Notes under the pieces: model-generated
The model's database searches: none
The model's input: only the letters and a program-made list of their open reading frames with translations
What the model was told of the DNA's origin: nothing
From: a virus
Length of the DNA stretch: 62,384 nucleotides
Reading direction: 5' to 3' (one strand)
Virus record (IMG/VR): IMGVR_UViG_3300028194_000282
Coordinates: 1 to 62,384 of that record
Shown here: one piece after another, positions 16,602 to 25,581 of the stretch
Numbering within the stretch: the first letter of the stretch is position 1
Layout: each line of letters begins with the position of its first letter
Made by a program: the position numbers and the translations under genes

Positions 16602-19037
16602 CTATCTAGGGTTAAACTCTGCTAAGTCAAAACCATCTAAACTATCTTCATTAGATTCAAAATTAATTGGTGGAAGATTATTTCTTCTTTGATTAATCAT
16701 TTTAGATTGCTCTGAGTTTGCTTGACTTATCCTAGAAGCTTTTGCATCTTCTCTTGATGTCTCTCTGCTCTGTAAAGCCTCGGCATCAATCTGTCTTAGT
16801 TGCATATTCAAATCAAATTCTTGTTGCATTAAACCTGACTTTAACTCAGCTTCTGCTTTTAACTTTTCAATTTCAAAAGCAATGTCTGCCTGTCTGTATT
16901 GCATTTTAGCCTGAACTTCCATCTGAACCTTTTGTTGATTGGCTTGAACTGCCATCTCTTGAGCCTTAAGTTGTTGTTGAGCCTGCATAGCTTGTTGTTG
17001 CATTGCCATTTTTTCTTCTCTTTCTTGCTTAGAAGTTCTTTTTAGTTTTAATAACTGATTGGCAAGTTTTAGATTTTTAATCTCTCTAACATCAATTGCA
17101 TCTTCAAGATTAATATCACCTTTAGATAAAGCCATTTGTATATTCTGTTCTAGCAATTGTTTTTGCTCTTCATCCGGAGACATTTCTATAAAAATTCCAA
17201 AATCATATATATATAAGTCTGCAATGTCTCCTAGTATAGAAACATTGTACTTACCTATTTGATTTATAAACTCTTCTTTAAAGTCTGAATATTGTAAAAT
17301 ATCTGCAACTCTATATGTTATAGCTTCTGCAAGAGATTTATATAAGTAAATAGAACCATCCAATATGTGTCTAGTTGCAACATTAGAATTAAGTGCTGCT
17401 AGTTTCTGTAATCCAACTAATGAATTAGGGTCGGGTGAACTACCATCTCGTGCTTCGTTTAATCCCGTTACAACTCTAATTTGGTTTAGATAATGATTAT
17501 AATTAGCTAATAACATCTGAGTCTTGGAATTACCTGAAGAAGATTGCAATTCTTTAATTGGAACTTTTCCTTGATTGTAATCACCTTCTTGAGTATAGCT
17601 TCTACCAATAACAGAACCTGTTTGAAAATATAATCTCAAAGCATCTTCGGGATTATAAGCATTACCTGTACCTAAATCAACTTCATTTAAACCATCTGCA
17701 TCAATAAATACACCATCAGGCACAACTCTAGAAATTACTTGTTGTAATTTTAAGTGAGTTATCTGACATAAATCTGCAAAAGGAATCATCCTTCTAACTA
17801 AAGACTCTATAGAACCTTTGTACATTCTTGGTGCAACTGCAAAATAATTAGGAATAGCGTGTTGCGTAGCAGATTGTGGTCTAACCATATTCTCCATCAG
17901 TTTCCACTGTAAAAGAATATTAGTTCCCATAACCATAACTCCTTCATACCATACATCAATAGTTTTAGAAACCTTCTCGTAATTACCTTCTTCTTGCATT
18001 TCTACCGGAGGATTGAAATCATCATCCTTTTCAATCATACTTACATTGCCATTATCTTTTACTTTTCTTTTATAAACTACTTGTTTTGTAGTTTTGTAAT
18101 TAAAGTACATTACAGTGGCAGTGTCTCTATAAAAAATATCGTTTTCGTAAGCCTGTGCAGTTTCATAGTAATTATACCAAGATTGAGAATACTTAGATAT
18201 CTCATCCATATCCTCATTACTAAGACTAGGGTCAATCTTTTTTAACTCAATTATTGGTAAAGTTTTAATTTCTCCCCAATAAAAACAATCTTTAAAATGT
18301 GGGTCTTCTGTATAGCTATATATAATATTAGCAGGGTTGACATAAGTAACTTGTACTCCTGCTCCTTCTAAAAACTCGTGTTTAACACAAGAGATTCCAC
18401 AAACAGTCAAATCATAGTCTAACTGTTTTCTAATATCATCATATTTGTTAGAAGCAAAAATCGTATTAATAGCTTCTTCTTCTGCAATCTCTATTGCAGG
18501 TTTATAATTAAGTTGCATATACAACTTAAGTTCATCATCAGATTCGGGAAGTTCGTCAGGATTTGCAGTAAAGGGATTTGCTCCTGTCTTTTGTTGTATA
18601 GTTTCAAGCAATGGCTTTGCAACCATTTGTCCTTCTATCATTTGCTGATACTTACTTCTCTTAGATTGCGATAAAGCATCCTGAGAATAAGCAGTTGCAA
18701 CAAACTCTCTACTCTGCATTCCGTTAACAACAATGTCAACAAACTTAGGTAGTATCGGAACGGGAGTCCAATCTAAATTTAGATAAGATAAGTCCCCGTC
18801 AATTGCTAATTCGTTTTTGTATTTTCCTACAGATTGTTCTCCTCTTGCATATAATCGGAGTCTGTGGAAGTCTCTAAATTGATTATAATATCTGCAACTG
18901 TTTCCGTCTCTTTTGAACCACTCATACTGTATTGCTTGACCAATTTGTAAACCAAATTCGTCTGTTGCTTTTTTACTGTCTGATACAAATTGACTAGGAA
19001 ATCCTGCAGATGATATATTAATGTCTATTTTCTTCAT
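16602..19037 (-). CDS. Portal protein, 811 aa
   Basis: I recognise a crAss-like portal: N-terminal EWFKRDGNSCRYYNQFRDFH, then LDWTPVPILPKFVDIVVNGM and the stem/clip region with VTGLNEARDGSSPDPNSLVG, a portal motif in this group. The last ~180 residues are a long Gln/Ala/Glu/Lys coiled coil (barrel) rich in MQQQAMQAQQ. The protein forms the dodecameric DNA entry ring. It overlaps the terminase stop by 4 bp, so packaging genes are translationally coupled. Confidence 0.85.
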   Translation of the reverse strand: MKKIDINISSAGFPSQFVSDSKKATDEFGLQIGQAIQYEWFKRDGNSCRYYNQFRDFHRLRLYARGEQSVGKYKNELAIDGDLSYLNLDWTPVPILPKFVDIVVNGMQSREFVATAYSQDALSQSKRSKYQQMIEGQMVAKPLLETIQQKTGANPFTANPDELPESDDELKLYMQLNYKPAIEIAEEEAINTIFASNKYDDIRKQLDYDLTVCGISCVKHEFLEGAGVQVTYVNPANIIYSYTEDPHFKDCFYWGEIKTLPIIELKKIDPSLSNEDMDEISKYSQSWYNYYETAQAYENDIFYRDTATVMYFNYKTTKQVVYKRKVKDNGNVSMIEKDDDFNPPVEMQEEGNYEKVSKTIDVWYEGVMVMGTNILLQWKLMENMVRPQSATQHAIPNYFAVAPRMYKGSIESLVRRMIPFADLCQITHLKLQQVISRVVPDGVFIDADGLNEVDLGTGNAYNPEDALRLYFQTGSVIGRSYTQEGDYNQGKVPIKELQSSSGNSKTQMLLANYNHYLNQIRVVTGLNEARDGSSPDPNSLVGLQKLAALNSNVATRHILDGSIYLYKSLAEAITYRVADILQYSDFKEEFINQIGKYNVSILGDIADLYIYDFGIFIEMSPDEEQKQLLEQNIQMALSKGDINLEDAIDVREIKNLKLANQLLKLKRTSKQEREEKMAMQQQAMQAQQQLKAQEMAVQANQQKVQMEVQAKMQYRQADIAFEIEKLKAEAELKSGLMQQEFDLNMQLRQIDAEALQSRETSREDAKASRISQANSEQSKMINQRRNNLPPINFESNEDSLDGFDLAEFNPR

Positions 19038-21262
19038 CTAATAATTTCGCTTATACTTCCCTTGTTACTATACCTTGCAAAGTTAATCTTTATTTTTGAA
19101 AGTTTTTTCTCCGGTAAATATAGGTGTTTTTGTGTAGCCATTATCGCTAAACCAGAGGATATACTTGCATCGAACTTAGTTCTATTAGTAATATCAAACC
19201 TTGCCCAATCTTCTAAGGTTCTTCCAAAAACCATATCTCCCATTTCAAGTTCATCTTTCAATCCTATATTCTCTTCTATGTAAGATTCTATGGCAGAAGC
19301 GTGTGCTTGTTTAACTGCTTCACTAGAGTTGGGAATACCTCCTAGTTCTTTTTCTGTTTTTGATAGTTTAGTATAAGACTTATCAGGTCTATTCATACAA
19401 TAATGTCTATATCCTCTATTTTTAAAATGATATAATAATCTTGGTTTGTTGTTTTCAATTAAGATTGGCATTCCATAAAATACGCAAGCCATTAAAACAT
19501 CTTCAAAAAATATTTCTGCAGTTTGTGGTCTTGCTATGTATTCTAAAAAAAACTCATTTGATGGAGCATCATCCATATTAAACATAGTTTTTCCGTGCAG
19601 TGCTCCGTTAGAACCACCTCCACCAACTACACCTGAAATATCATAACTATCACATCCAAAAGCACCTATGTGTTCGTTGCCCGGAAACTTCAAACCTCTC
19701 TTGTCAATTACTTTGTTTTGTAAGGCTTTACTTGGTGTCCAAGACACCATAAATCTTCCTCTAGTATTAGGACTAAAAATAACTTTGGTATCTTGTATTC
19801 CATTCTTCCAACTTAAAGAACCACGAGTAACGTGATGCTCCATAATTAAAGAATCGTTATAATCTATTTGCTGATATATTCTAGTTAAATTAAACAAAGA
19901 TTGTTTGCTTTCATCTCTAAATGCGTGTGACTCTGTTCTAGGAAATTGTCTGTAATATTCATTTAAAGCATCAGGGTCATTTTTTAAAGAGTCAACTTCG
20001 TTTTGCCAATAGTCGATTGCACCGGTATAAATCATTTCATTGTCTATACCTAAGACTTCTTGCTTTGGAGTCTTTAATACAGGCATTCCATACCTATCAA
20101 TAAATCCTTCCATATTTAATTCCATAGGAACGAAAAGGGAATATAACCCACTTTTAGTCTGACCATTTGCATTTCGTTGTAACACATCTGAATCATTATA
20201 TAATTTTTTAAAATTCTCCCCACCTTTATCTAAAGCATTAGAGGTTGAACCCATCATACATTTACCTATAATTTTACTTCCTAAACGTAAACAAGTTTTA
20301 GTTACTCGCCAATTATTTAAGATGTTATTTGGTTTAATCCACTTACCACTCTCATCGTGAACTAATAATAATAATTTTTCACCATCATAAGAGTTATCGT
20401 CTGTGTTTTTCCAATCAATAGTTGTATCTAATCCAAACAATTCATCATTGGTTGTATCATACATATTTTTCTTTGTAATTTTTGCAGCAGGAATTCTAAA
20501 AGCTAATTCAGTTTTAGGTTTATCCATACCATCCATAATTGGTTTAAAGAAAAATGGTAATCTACTATTTATTGGAACAACTTTATCTGTAAACATTTTC
20601 TTAGCATCAGAACCTGTTTTAGATAAAATACCTACTCTAGAATCTTTTACTAATGTTCCTGTATTAACACATTCAGATGAACTCATAAATGAAAATCCTG
20701 AACGTCTTATTTTTAAATAACACATTCCAAAACTTCTTATGTCTGCTTTACAAGCTTCCCAAAAAATAAATAATAAACGATTTGCATCTCTATAGTCGGG
20801 ATATCCAACGTCAATAGATGTCCATTGTAGATACATATAATGAGCACCTGTAATATATGTGGGTATTCCATTATTCATAAACCACATCCCCTGCTCTCTT
20901 CTGTCAAACTCCTCCTCTACATAATCTACCCACCTATCCTTGAATGTTGAATCCATTTCATTCCATTGGAATATAGATTGAATCTTAGATAAAACTTTAG
21001 GTAGTTCTTTTCTTTCCCAATATTGTTCTGTTTCTTTTTTGTGTCTTTGAAGACACTTATTTCCAACCGGAGGTAATGCTATTTTTAAACCTTGTATTAC
21101 AATTACATCACCTATCTGACCTGTTTTAGATATAACAACAAAGTCATACTTACTATTGTACCCATATAGCCACGTTTTAGCCTTGTTCTTAGACTTTAAC
21201 ACACCTTTAGGTACTACACCTGTAAGTTGCTTAAATAAGCTATTTAGACCTTCTTTCTGCAA
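19034..21262 (-). CDS. Terminase large subunit, 742 aa
   Basis: The ATPase/nuclease that packages DNA through the portal. Visible motifs: a degenerate Walker A at about residue 185 (RRSGFSFMSSSE), Walker B LLLVHDESGKW near 300, and a nuclease domain from about 530 (GAFGCDSYDISG, then ILIENNKPRLLYHFKNRGYR near 600). The length fits crAss-type TerL. Codons 69-74 (CLQRHK region) are encoded by one copy of the 16-bp palindrome at 21041-21056. It overlaps the small upstream gene by 23 bp and the portal gene by 4 bp. Confidence 0.85.
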   Translation of the reverse strand: MQKEGLNSLFKQLTGVVPKGVLKSKNKAKTWLYGYNSKYDFVVISKTGQIGDVIVIQGLKIALPPVGNKCLQRHKKETEQYWERKELPKVLSKIQSIFQWNEMDSTFKDRWVDYVEEEFDRREQGMWFMNNGIPTYITGAHYMYLQWTSIDVGYPDYRDANRLLFIFWEACKADIRSFGMCYLKIRRSGFSFMSSSECVNTGTLVKDSRVGILSKTGSDAKKMFTDKVVPINSRLPFFFKPIMDGMDKPKTELAFRIPAAKITKKNMYDTTNDELFGLDTTIDWKNTDDNSYDGEKLLLLVHDESGKWIKPNNILNNWRVTKTCLRLGSKIIGKCMMGSTSNALDKGGENFKKLYNDSDVLQRNANGQTKSGLYSLFVPMELNMEGFIDRYGMPVLKTPKQEVLGIDNEMIYTGAIDYWQNEVDSLKNDPDALNEYYRQFPRTESHAFRDESKQSLFNLTRIYQQIDYNDSLIMEHHVTRGSLSWKNGIQDTKVIFSPNTRGRFMVSWTPSKALQNKVIDKRGLKFPGNEHIGAFGCDSYDISGVVGGGGSNGALHGKTMFNMDDAPSNEFFLEYIARPQTAEIFFEDVLMACVFYGMPILIENNKPRLLYHFKNRGYRHYCMNRPDKSYTKLSKTEKELGGIPNSSEAVKQAHASAIESYIEENIGLKDELEMGDMVFGRTLEDWARFDITNRTKFDASISSGLAIMATQKHLYLPEKKLSKIKINFARYSNKGSISEIIR
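21041..21056. repeat. 16-bp palindrome, copy 2 (inside terminase)
   Basis: GTGTCTTTGAAGACAC on the plus strand; encodes C-L-Q-R-H on the coding strand, a frame not used in any other copy. Confidence 0.95.
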
Positions 21263-21521
21263 ATCCTTGTTTTGTATCAGTTTTACTCGCTCCTTTCTCT
21301 AAGGATTCGATTGCTTCTCTCTCTGCTTCTATTCTACTCAATATTTCAAATGCATCAAATATTGCTAACTTCTTTGTAGCTGCTGCATTCTTTAGTTTGT
21401 CTGCTGACAAATCATCTTCCGGGTCGTGCTTTATGATTGCTTCTTTCGCTACTTTTATCAATTGCTCCACTGCCCTGTGCCCTGCTTCTATTATTTTTAA
21501 TTTTATTTCTTTTGATTTCAT
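21240..21521 (-). CDS. Putative terminase small subunit, 93 aa
   Basis: The product starts MKSKEIKLKIIEAGHRAVEQ and is all-helical and charged. It lies directly upstream of and overlaps the large terminase (23 bp), the expected slot for TerS. Similar small helical proteins precede TerL in related Bacteroidota phages. I used the ATG at 21521; an in-frame ATG at 21566 would add 15 residues. No clear helix-turn-helix, so the terminase role rests on position. Confidence 0.55.
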   Translation of the reverse strand: MKSKEIKLKIIEAGHRAVEQLIKVAKEAIIKHDPEDDLSADKLKNAAATKKLAIFDAFEILSRIEAEREAIESLEKGASKTDTKQGFAERRSK

Positions 21522-21597
21522 TTTTAATCTTTTTGCTAAATTTATTATTGATGAATTCTTCTTCATCCATCCAATCCCATTCTCTTCCGTTATTCAT
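21412..21597 (-). CDS. Possible small coupled protein, 61 aa
   Basis: The ATG overlaps the SET-protein stop (ATGAATAA arrangement), a typical coupled start, and the N-terminus MNNGREWDWMDEEEFINNKF looks protein-like. The second half overlaps the putative terminase small subunit in another frame and looks like a shadow translation. Either this is a short real gene, or the true small subunit starts later. Unresolved. Confidence 0.35.
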   Translation of the reverse strand: MNNGREWDWMDEEEFINNKFSKKIKNEIKRNKIKNNRSRAQGSGAIDKSSERSNHKARPGR

Positions 21598-21982
21598 AAT
21601 AACTTCTTAGGTCCGTATGGTGTCTGTAATTAACAACAATCTCCTCATCCAACTCTATATCATTCTCTGCAATTAAAATCATATTATTGTTTTCCTTAAA
21701 ATAATAAAATTTTGCGTTATTATTTTTAGCGTGATTTGTATACCTACCGGCTAAGGTTCTGCATCCATCAACCATCCCATATCCAATAACATCACCTTTA
21801 GCAAAATCTTGTATGGCTATAATTCCATATCCCTCTATTTCAGAGTCTCTAACTTCATATTTATAATCTCCAAAATCAATAACAGGTCCTGCTAACTTTT
21901 CAAACTCTTCAGAATCTATATAATTATTTATAGTTTCTAAATCTACATTTTGTTCTTTTATAAATTTTTCAAAATCAGTCAT
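21590..21982 (-). CDS. SET-domain protein (putative lysine methyltransferase), 130 aa
   Basis: A compact SET fold: I-x-G-x-G at residues 49-53 (IEGYG), NH at 83-84 within GRYTNHAKNNNAKFYY, and the C-terminal AENDIELDEEIVVNYRHH containing the NY pair. These correspond to S-adenosylmethionine-binding NH and the G-E-E-x-x-x-NY elements of SET methyltransferases. The ATG at 21982 overlaps the stop of the oxygenase gene by one base (TAATG), so I used it rather than the longer frame. It is clustered with a 2OG-Fe(II) oxygenase and a GroES-like protein before the terminase. The target is unknown; a virion or host protein is plausible. Confidence 0.75.
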   Translation of the reverse strand: MTDFEKFIKEQNVDLETINNYIDSEEFEKLAGPVIDFGDYKYEVRDSEIEGYGIIAIQDFAKGDVIGYGMVDGCRTLAGRYTNHAKNNNAKFYYFKENNNMILIAENDIELDEEIVVNYRHHTDLRSYYE

Positions 21983-22449
21983 TATATTTCTTTTAAAAAA
22001 CAAACTTGTATTAATCTAGCTTCATCTGCAAATCCAAAATTATCAAAAATGTTTCTTGAATGATACAAGTGAGATGGAAAAACAATCAATCTATTATACC
22101 TTGAGCGTAGTATACAACTTTTAAATCCTTTATAATATAATGTAGTTCCATCTTCTTCAGGATGGTTTTTACTTAAATAAAGTATTGCAGTTAAATCACC
22201 CATCATATCATCTGTATGAATCCAATTTGGCTCTACTTGATTTTTAGGTGACCTTCTTACAAAATTTAAAACTGCTTTGTGTATAGGATAATAACCTTTT
22301 AAAATTTCTACTAAATCATCTTCAGGTCTAACTTGAATGTTTTTAAACAAACCTTCCTCAAGCTGAACATCTTCAAAACCAAAGTTATGTATGTCTTCTA
22401 CATACCTATCTACATTTGTTATTACATCTTCATATATACCTATATTCAT
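21982..22449 (-). CDS. 2-oxoglutarate/Fe(II) oxygenase-like protein, 155 aa
   Basis: A double-stranded beta-helix dioxygenase pattern: iron ligands H78-x-D80 (WIHTDDMMG), distal His at 127 or 130 (FPSHLYHS), and Arg145 (DEARLIQV) for 2-oxoglutarate. The sequence ILYLSKN..EDGTTLYYKG between them is typical of prolyl-hydroxylase-like proteins (DUF6445-like). It overlaps the GroES-like gene by 4 bp and the SET gene by 1 bp. The substrate is unknown: a protein side chain, or less likely a nucleobase. Confidence 0.75.
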   Translation of the reverse strand: MNIGIYEDVITNVDRYVEDIHNFGFEDVQLEEGLFKNIQVRPEDDLVEILKGYYPIHKAVLNFVRRSPKNQVEPNWIHTDDMMGDLTAILYLSKNHPEEDGTTLYYKGFKSCILRSRYNRLIVFPSHLYHSRNIFDNFGFADEARLIQVCFLKEI

Positions 22450-23009
22450 AGCTTTATAGTTATTTGATGGTCATACATTCTATATAGTTTTTCTCCATCA
22501 AAATCAAACTCGTACTCACTATGAGGTTGAAATGAAACTCTATCTCCTGAAACTAATCCTTGTTTTTTTAGATAAGAATTCAAATGAACCATTTCACCTA
22601 TCAAAGGCTCTTCGCTTAATGGTTTATATATATAACTTTCTTCTACAGGAACCGGCTTTACAAAACAAAATCTTCCTACACTATTCCATTTTCCTTTACT
22701 TTTATAAGCAAAATATTGGTCGGGTTCTATAAAAAATAAGTTGTCTTTAAAATAACTTTTACCACTTTGTTGTCTTCCCTTAATATCATTATAATATTTA
22801 AAAACATTATGATGTACTAACAAAATATCTCCCACCTGTATTGGACCTTTATATCCTAGGGGGAGTTCTATGACCTCAGCGTGTCTGTTGGAAAAGCTTG
22901 AATCTTCTTGGGAGGTACTAACTATAAAGTCAATACCTCCTATGTCTTTTGTATTATTGTACCTTTTACCTGTAACAGGTTTGGCAATAAACGCAAATGG
23001 TGATTTCAT
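22446..23009 (-). CDS. GroES-like beta-barrel protein (putative second co-chaperonin), 187 aa
   Basis: The N-terminal part has GroES-type features: a turn like GKRYNNTKDIGGIDFIVST in mobile-loop position, and LPLGYKGPIQVGDILLVHHN, matching the 'V..G..vkvGD.Vlf..' barrel signature. The C-terminal half ends in GDRVSFQPHSEYEFDFDGEK plus LYRMYDHQITIKL, resembling the second barrel half. It is twice the GroES length, as in some phage co-chaperonin relatives. It belongs to the oxygenase/SET cluster, far from the true groES at 35739. Moderate confidence; it may instead be a structural barrel. Confidence 0.5.
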   Translation of the reverse strand: MKSPFAFIAKPVTGKRYNNTKDIGGIDFIVSTSQEDSSFSNRHAEVIELPLGYKGPIQVGDILLVHHNVFKYYNDIKGRQQSGKSYFKDNLFFIEPDQYFAYKSKGKWNSVGRFCFVKPVPVEESYIYKPLSEEPLIGEMVHLNSYLKKQGLVSGDRVSFQPHSEYEFDFDGEKLYRMYDHQITIKL

Positions 23010-23017
23010 AATTTAAT

Positions 23018-23200
23018 TTACGAGCCACAACCAATACAATCTATATGTGAATCTGTAGGTTTAACTCCATTTAATTTCATTTCAATTCTGTGTATCTCAT
23101 CAGCATACATCAATTCTTCTTCAAAAGTTTTTGCTAACTCTTTCTTCATTTTTACAATCTCCAACCACTGAAGATTATCTTTTACATTATGGTCTTCCAT
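23018..23200 (-). CDS. Small hypothetical protein, 60 aa
   Basis: A helical, charged protein (MEDHNVKDNLQWLEIVKMKK) with a C-terminal CIGCGS tail, a CxxC that might bind metal. It lies 8 bp upstream of the GroES-like gene and is probably co-transcribed. Family not recognised. Confidence 0.55.
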   Translation of the reverse strand: MEDHNVKDNLQWLEIVKMKKELAKTFEEELMYADEIHRIEMKLNGVKPTDSHIDCIGCGS

Positions 23201-23203
23201 AAA

Positions 23204-23329
23204 CTATTTTTTTACTTTACTATATACGCTATTAGCAATTTGCTTATTAGATGGCAATCCTAGTTTTTCAGGCTTTCCATTCATTTTGTTACTAGCTGCA
23301 GTAAAATAAGGTTTTAGTGTCTTGCTCAT
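23204..23329 (-). CDS. Tiny basic protein, 41 aa
   Basis: A short open frame, MSKTLKPYFTAASNKMNGKP..., ending in KVKK. It fills the gap between two accepted genes exactly (3 bp from each) and has the same A-rich leader (AATT before ATG). Strongly basic; function unknown. Confidence 0.6.
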   Translation of the reverse strand: MSKTLKPYFTAASNKMNGKPEKLGLPSNKQIANSVYSKVKK

Positions 23330-23331
23330 AA

Positions 23332-23556
23332 TTAAAAGTTTATATTATACTCTATTGATATCGGCATAGTATCACTAAACTCTTTCCACATTCTAATTCC
23401 TACTTCATCCTCAATGTAAATAACTATTGAATCTCTGTCTGCATCATACTTAATTAAGTGAATTGTAAAGCTTCCGTTCAGTACTTGTTGACCAACGATA
23501 TAGTGCATTGCTCCTGATTTGTAATCAGGTCCAACTGATATTTTTCTTATGTCCAT
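23332..23556 (-). CDS. Conserved-looking hypothetical protein, 74 aa
   Basis: The product starts MDIRKISVGPDYKSGAMHYI and contains IHLIKYDADRDSIVIYIED. It is a beta-rich acidic protein resembling small proteins next to fibre genes of related phages. It overlaps the fibre gene stop by 1 bp. Function unknown. Confidence 0.6.
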   Translation of the reverse strand: MDIRKISVGPDYKSGAMHYIVGQQVLNGSFTIHLIKYDADRDSIVIYIEDEVGIRMWKEFSDTMPISIEYNINF

Positions 23557-25271
23557 TATACAGGGTATATTCTAAGTTCAAAGTTTCCTTGTAATATATC
23601 ACCTTGTGCATTTTGAAAGTCTCTATCAAGCTTGTTAAGCGTAACAATAGTTGAGTTATCATAGCCTGCAAAAAATGCTTCTATTTTATTTTCTTTAGTT
23701 CCACCATTTCCATTTACAAGAACTAAAACATTAGCACCCATATTTCCGGAACTAGTAATAGAGATTGTTCCATTTGAATTATTAGTCCACAAAAAAGTAA
23801 AAGTTGTAGTATTATTTAATTCTCTTAAGGTAAATGTGTTGCCCGAAAGAGTCCACATTGCTTCATAACTAGTGTAAGGTAAAGCACCTCCACTAGCTGC
23901 TTTCCATTCGGTTTGTACCTCTGTACCTGTAATAGACTTAACTCCTAATACTTGAGTAGTTGCAGTTGCGACTGTTTGAGGTAAATGAATCTCTTGTTTC
24001 ACACCACTGCTTGGTCCACATATTGAAATTATTTCAGGTGTACCTTTAGATGTTCCCGTTTCTATTTCAACCTTACCACCATAAGTACTTCCGTTACCTT
24101 CAATTCTTAGAATACCTCCAAGATTTGTAGGATTAGCATTCTGCCCTAACGTAAGCATACAGGTTGTTTTATCAAAAGTAAAGCCTGTATAAGCAGAAAA
24201 ATTAGTTCCATCATTAAACTGAACGCTACCTGCTACACCGGCAGGAGCAGTTGAGCCACCTGCATAATTAGGAACATTTAAAGTGTTAGTAGAAGAATCA
24301 TAAGTTGCTGCACCACTTGAACCGGTTGTGGTCAGAGTAGTCATAGCATCAAAATTCTTTAACTCCCCTGCACCATTTATATACTGACCAATTACTCCTT
24401 TAAAATCTAATTCTATTCTCGGAGTAGTAGAAGAGTCAAATACTCTTAAGTCTATAGCATCTGCAGGTGTTGGGTTAACTACAACTGAAACATCAGTAAC
24501 TGTTCCACCACCTCCACCTGAAGGGTTGTCCCAAACTAATTCCCAAGGAGAAGATGTTGCACTACTTTTTACTGCTAGTATTTGATTAGCAGTAGGTTCG
24601 TTACCCGGTAAAGCTATGTCATAGTCCACGGATTTTTCCATTGAACCCGGACCTATAATTCCAACATAGTTACTACTTGAAACTGCATCATACCAACGAA
24701 CAGAGCCAAACTGATTTTGGTCTCCTGCACCGTTGAATAGATTAACTATACCTGCTATACTTCCACCCTTTCCTATACTTCCATTACCTAAATCCAAAGT
24801 TTTAGATGTTGGATTAGAAATTAGATAATCGTAAGCAGCGAAAGAACCTGCTACATTTACTTGTATACCGTTTAGAGGGTCACCGGGTGCTCCTCCACTA
24901 ATCCCTGAACCATCAATATTAATAGTGTTTCCAACTGCAGTAATAGTAATTCCACCTTTTCCAAACAAATCAATAGCCGGTCCTGTTGCTCCATCTATAG
25001 AGGTAATACCTCCTGCTGATGCAGTGGAAGAAATAACTATTTCATTTTTTGTAGTATCTACTGCTAAACCGATATTGGTTCCTGCAGATAAATTGACTGC
25101 ACCTGTTAAAGTATTTAACGACTGAACACTTAAGCTACCACCCGGAACCATTGCAATGATATCACCTATCTTATAATTTTTAGTGATTAAATCATTTTCT
25201 ACATCTGTTCCTATTACTTTATCTTCTAAAGTAGGTGTTGCATCTATTGCATAAGTAGCTATTCTTGCCAT
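23556..25271 (-). CDS. Tail fibre/spike-like protein A, 571 aa
   Basis: The first ~40 residues (MARIATYAIDATPTLEDKVI, then GTDVENDLITKNYKIGDII) match the start of the 245-aa protein at 31486-32223 and probably form a shared virion anchor. The remainder is Gly/Ser/Thr/Asn-rich beta-repeat sequence (INGAGELKNFDAM, VAGSVQFNDGTNFSAYTGF), the usual style of trimeric fibre proteins, with a C-terminal beta domain. Probably receptor-binding or an accessory fibre. Confidence 0.65.
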   Translation of the reverse strand: MARIATYAIDATPTLEDKVIGTDVENDLITKNYKIGDIIAMVPGGSLSVQSLNTLTGAVNLSAGTNIGLAVDTTKNEIVISSTASAGGITSIDGATGPAIDLFGKGGITITAVGNTINIDGSGISGGAPGDPLNGIQVNVAGSFAAYDYLISNPTSKTLDLGNGSIGKGGSIAGIVNLFNGAGDQNQFGSVRWYDAVSSSNYVGIIGPGSMEKSVDYDIALPGNEPTANQILAVKSSATSSPWELVWDNPSGGGGGTVTDVSVVVNPTPADAIDLRVFDSSTTPRIELDFKGVIGQYINGAGELKNFDAMTTLTTTGSSGAATYDSSTNTLNVPNYAGGSTAPAGVAGSVQFNDGTNFSAYTGFTFDKTTCMLTLGQNANPTNLGGILRIEGNGSTYGGKVEIETGTSKGTPEIISICGPSSGVKQEIHLPQTVATATTQVLGVKSITGTEVQTEWKAASGGALPYTSYEAMWTLSGNTFTLRELNNTTTFTFLWTNNSNGTISITSSGNMGANVLVLVNGNGGTKENKIEAFFAGYDNSTIVTLNKLDRDFQNAQGDILQGNFELRIYPV

Positions 25272-25273
25272 TG

Positions 25274-25525
25274 TTATTCTTTTATTTTTTCTTTAGCACT
25301 AACAACTCCTGTTTCTAAATCAATCTTATTGTCCTTACCATACTTTTTTGTAAGAGTTCCCTCTACATCTGCATAGTTTTTCTTTAAGTCTTCTATTTGT
25401 AAAAACACTTGTTGTTTAGTTAACTCGGCATCTCCAAGTTTTATCTTTAATTGGTTAAACGTGCTCAACATTGATTGAACCTGAATCAACTCTTCTTTAG
25501 TGATTTTTGTTTCTTTTTTACTCAT
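25274..25525 (-). CDS. Small coiled-coil protein, 83 aa
   Basis: MSKKETKITKEELIQVQSML leads into a single Gln/Leu/Lys heptad helix. It sits between two fibre genes, 2 bp before the start of fibre A, with its own -7 box upstream. Similar short coiled-coil proteins occur between fibre genes of related phages; a chaperone or trimerisation role is possible. Unproven. Confidence 0.6.
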   Translation of the reverse strand: MSKKETKITKEELIQVQSMLSTFNQLKIKLGDAELTKQQVFLQIEDLKKNYADVEGTLTKKYGKDNKIDLETGVVSAKEKIKE

Positions 25526-25553
25526 TTTATTTGATTTTATTTATTATTAATTA

Positions 25554-25561
25554 CAAAGATA
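25554..25561 (-). promoter_or_regulatory. Promoter -7 box TATCTTTG
   Basis: Lies 28 nt upstream of the coiled-coil ATG (25525), in the 56-bp gap after the collagen-like fibre. Confidence 0.5.
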
Positions 25562-25581
25562 GTAAAATTTGATTTATTAGA

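Noticed and set aside
20403-20720. Plus-strand frame inside terminase
   Set aside because: Antisense shadow; terminase motifs run through the opposite strand.
21041-21056. Palindrome as a shared protein motif
   Set aside because: Different copies are read in three frames giving unrelated peptides, so protein-level conservation cannot explain it.
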